Shown piece by piece: positions 61,882 to 64,000 of a stretch of 64,000 bases of DNA (positions are counted from its first letter, which is position 1; the number at the start of each line of letters is the position of its first letter). Where the stretch lies: assembly GCF_024704725.1 (NCBI RefSeq), contig NZ_JALIQS010000010.1:1-64000 (forward strand), written 5' to 3'. Position numbers and translations under genes: made by a program. The stretch is from Shinella sp. CPCC 101442 (GTDB lineage Bacteria > Pseudomonadota > Alphaproteobacteria > Rhizobiales > Rhizobiaceae). The notes under the pieces are model-generated. The model searched no databases and was not told the DNA's origin. It worked only from the letters and a program-made list of their open reading frames with translations.

Positions 61882-62744
61882 GGTGCCCCCTTGAAAATGC
61901 GACCGGTGATGCCTGTCGGCAGGAGGCGCAGGAAGATGGTGGCGGCCAGAAGCAGCGCGACGTCGCCGAGAACCGGGGTTGTGACGAAGGTCGAGACCGT
62001 GTTGATGCTGCCAAGCAGCGTCGAGCTCAGGGCCGTGCCTGTGATGACACTGGCGCCGCCGGTAATAACGGTGATGAAGGCTTTCGCGATATAGGCGACG
62101 CCCATGGTCGGCAGCACCCCGGAAATCGGTGCCAGCAGCCCGCCTGCCAGGCCGCTGAGGGCAGAGCCGATCGCAAAGGTAATGGCGTAGACACGGGAGG
62201 GCTCGATGCCGAGCGACGAGGCCATTTCCCGGTTCTGCATGGTTGCGCGCGCAATGAGCCCCGCGCGGGTGAAGCGCAACACGGCGTAGCCACCTGCAAA
62301 GACGACCAGAACGATGCCGGCCAGTACGAAATCATAGGCACCGAGGCTGTAGTCTCCGATGCGAAAACTTCCGACCGGAGCGGCAATGCCGACGACGCGA
62401 TTGCCGAAGAAGGTGGTGGCAAGCCCGATGAGCAGGAGGCTCAGCCCCCAACTCGCCAGCATCGTATCGACCATGCGGCCATAGAGGCGGCGCATTACCA
62501 GTCGCTCTATGACCACGCCAAGCACCGCGATGCTCAGCGGGGCGATGACAAGCATCGCGAGCCAGATGTTGATGCCGGCCTGCACGCTGAAGATCGCGGC
62601 AAAGCCGCCGAGCATGATGAATTCGCCATGGGCGAGGTTGATCACCCGCATCATGCCGAAAATGACGGCAAGCCCGACGCTGATAAGCGCGAGATTGCCC
62701 ACCGCTCCAACAATCTGGAGCAGCACAACAAGAAAATAGTCCAC
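61878..62744 (-). CDS. Branched-chain/urea-type ABC permease 1 (LivH/UrtB-like)
   Basis: A 288-residue permease with FGMMRVINLAHGEFIMLGGF near residue 30, RATMQNREMASSLGIEP near 165 and the family ending (LLAATIFLRLLPTGITGRIF). The GTG start at 62744 is preceded by GGGATAAATCC. It is 66 bp after the binding-protein gene, with a hairpin in between. Subgroup (urea, short-chain amide or branched-chain amino acid) is inferred from the UrtD-like ATPase. Confidence 0.93.
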   Translation of the reverse strand: MDYFLVVLLQIVGAVGNLALISVGLAVIFGMMRVINLAHGEFIMLGGFAAIFSVQAGINIWLAMLVIAPLSIAVLGVVIERLVMRRLYGRMVDTMLASWGLSLLLIGLATTFFGNRVVGIAAPVGSFRIGDYSLGAYDFVLAGIVLVVFAGGYAVLRFTRAGLIARATMQNREMASSLGIEPSRVYAITFAIGSALSGLAGGLLAPISGVLPTMGVAYIAKAFITVITGGASVITGTALSSTLLGSINTVSTFVTTPVLGDVALLLAATIFLRLLPTGITGRIFKGAP

Positions 62745-62763
62745 TGGATTTATCCCATGCGGG

Positions 62764-62795
62764 CTCCCGGTGCGCGGCCTGCCACGCGCCGGGAG
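62764..62795 (-). other. Intercistronic hairpin between binding-protein and permease genes
   Basis: CTCCCGG and CCGGGAG arms with mostly GC inner pairing, and no T-run. It is the usual position for an mRNA stabiliser that lets the binding protein be made in excess over the membrane parts. Confidence 0.55.
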
Positions 62796-62810
62796 GCGAT
62801 GCGTCAGCGC

Positions 62811-64000
62811 TTACTGGATGACGTATTGCTGGTTGTCGTTCGGGTTGGCGACCAGATCGCAGACGGCTGCGGTATCGGCGGGCGGCTGGTTCGCGAAGCT
62901 TTCGAGGATTTCGAAGCTATGGTCCTTTGCCCGGCCGATATGCACGTCGGTGGCGCAATGGTGCGTCTTGGGGTCGATCGTCGAAGGGCCGCCGGGTCCA
63001 TTGACCGTCGAGCCACTCTCTATGGCTTCGATGACGGCCATTCGGTCGAGCGAGTTGGCCTTCTTGACGCCGTTTGCCCAATGGTGGACGGCGTTGTAGG
63101 TCGCCGAGGCGTGCTCCGTTACGTAAGGCGCCTTGTCGCCAAACTTCTCGTGATAACGCTTTACGAAGGCCTCGTTTGCCGGTGACTTGATTTCCTGGAA
63201 GTAGCCGAAGGCGGCCATGACGCCGTCGGATTCAGCGGGCGTAAGGACGATATGCTCGTTGCCGCCGCCGAAGGAGGTGGAGACGATCGGTATCTGGCCA
63301 GCCATGCCCGCGGCTGCCCACTGGCGGAAGAAGGACATGTGGTTGCCGCCCACCAGCAGCGTGTAGATGACATCGGGCTTCTCGCGCTGGATCTTCTGGA
63401 TCGCCGCGCTGAAATCGGTAACATCGAGTGGGAAGAATTCGGCCGCAATCACTTCGCCGCCGGCCTGGGCGGTGTAGTCGCGAACCCACTTGGTGGAAAT
63501 CTGGCCGTAATTGTAGTCGGCGGCCAAAACATAGACCTTCTTGCCGAAATTCTTGACAGCAAAGGGCATCAGCTGGCCGATGGTCTGCGAAGGCGTCGAG
63601 CCCGTCAGGAAGGTGTTGCGATCGCAAACGCCACCTTCGTAGAGCGGCGAGTAAAAATAGAGCGTCTGGTAGCGGCTGAGGATCGGGCGGATGGCTTCGC
63701 GGGATGCGCTGGTAATGCCGCCAAACACGGTTGCAGCCTGAAGGCTTGTCGCTGCTTCAGTGGCAAACTGTGTGTAGAGCTGGATATTGGACTGCGGATC
63801 GTATTTCTGAACCTTGATCTGGCGACCAAGCAGGCCACCAGCTTCATTGAGCTCGGAAACGGCAAGATCGAGGCAGGCATCAATCGGCTGGCCGTAGATT
63901 TCGAGGCCGCCGGAGAGATCATAGATGCTTGCGATCGTGATGTCGTCAGCTGCGAAGCCGCGATTGACCCAAGGCGCAGTCAAGGCCACGGCCGTACCGC
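62811..64000 (-). CDS. Urea/short-chain-amide-type periplasmic binding protein (UrtA/FmdD-like), 5-prime end outside window
   Basis: At least 396 residues are visible, and the frame is open to the right edge. The visible start (TAVALTAPWVNRGFAADD) looks like the end of a signal peptide cut after GFAA, so a short N-terminal piece is missing. The mature type 1 binding fold has ITIASIYDLSGGLEIYGQPI, VFGGITSASREAIRPI, PLYEGGVCDRNTFLTGSTPS and VYVLAADYNYGQISTKWV, like UrtA/FmdD/AmiC proteins. It is the receptor for the Liv/Urt-type transporter downstream. The ligand is probably a small amide or ureido compound, in line with the carbamoylase at the operon end. Confidence 0.92.
   Translation of the reverse strand, partial: GTAVALTAPWVNRGFAADDITIASIYDLSGGLEIYGQPIDACLDLAVSELNEAGGLLGRQIKVQKYDPQSNIQLYTQFATEAATSLQAATVFGGITSASREAIRPILSRYQTLYFYSPLYEGGVCDRNTFLTGSTPSQTIGQLMPFAVKNFGKKVYVLAADYNYGQISTKWVRDYTAQAGGEVIAAEFFPLDVTDFSAAIQKIQREKPDVIYTLLVGGNHMSFFRQWAAAGMAGQIPIVSTSFGGGNEHIVLTPAESDGVMAAFGYFQEIKSPANEAFVKRYHEKFGDKAPYVTEHASATYNAVHHWANGVKKANSLDRMAVIEAIESGSTVNGPGGPSTIDPKTHHCATDVHIGRAKDHSFEILESFANQPPADTAAVCDLVANPNDNQQYVIQ

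Noticed and set aside
61869-63185. 438-codon plus-strand open frame opposite permease and binding-protein genes
   Set aside because: Composition is skewed (rich in D, R, H, Q, as expected opposite membrane-protein codons), and it lies opposite conserved transporter genes.

Overview
The window looks like part of a large-genome alphaproteobacterium of the Rhizobiales, most likely a Rhizobiaceae member (Agrobacterium/Rhizobium/Ensifer/Shinella type). The evidence is high-GC coding sequence with very few gaps, many high-affinity ABC uptake systems tied to oxidoreductases, a RirA-type iron-responsive operator (TGA-N9-TCA), and an RhtX/FptX-type siderophore permease. No rRNA, tRNA, CRISPR array, transposase or replication gene was found. 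The content is accessory catabolism, as on a chromid, megaplasmid or variable chromosomal region. The genus assignment is inference.

Layout. (1) 1-14773: a sugar- or cyclitol-like catabolic regulon. It has an aldehyde dehydrogenase tail, a GMC flavoprotein, an FCD-type GntR regulator, an iron-type alcohol dehydrogenase, an aldehyde dehydrogenase, a split transketolase, a ribose-type ABC transporter, a shikimate-dehydrogenase-like protein, a glycerol-dehydrogenase-like protein, an SDR and a quinone-oxidoreductase-like protein. Three AT-rich operator-like sites with the same core sit in front of its transcription units. (2) 15506-20524: aspartate 4-decarboxylase between two aspartate:alanine antiporters, a proton-motive decarboxylation module. 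(3) 20757-21020: the broken end of a ProW-type permease. (4) 21346-26854: an iron-acquisition unit with a TonB receptor, an RhtX/FptX-like permease and a TetX-like FAD monooxygenase in one coupled operon, divergent from an AraC regulator over a RirA-like box. (5) 27044-39427: two converging sulfur-scavenging operons that start from near-identical promoter elements. They carry an SsuD-like monooxygenase, two SfnB/DszC-like flavoproteins, an SsuABC-type transporter, a second lone binding protein, an FAH-family enzyme, a PanE-like reductase and a TetR-led isomerase/GlcD unit. (6) 39846-45908: two tandem LysR regulators, a biuret-hydrolase-like enzyme, a GYD protein, a polar amino-acid ABC transporter and an MBL-fold hydrolase. 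(7) 46149-53956: an IclR-controlled amino-acid-type ABC transporter with two SDRs, a polysaccharide-deacetylase-fold hydrolase and an M20 peptidase. Two matching palindromes mark the likely IclR sites. (8) 53990-55102: an Old Yellow Enzyme, then two small genes. (9) 56251-64000: one minus-strand operon with a urea/amide-type (Urt/Liv) ABC transporter, an ABM monooxygenase, an aldehyde dehydrogenase and an N-carbamoyl-amino-acid hydrolase.

The genes work as independent scavenging cassettes. Each has its own regulator, a high-affinity importer and a few tailoring enzymes that feed central metabolism. Substrates can be named by class only (aspartate, ferric siderophore, organosulfonate, amino-acid-like and ureido/amide compounds). 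The module at 1-14773 has no clear match to a pathway I know and is the best candidate for undescribed metabolism.
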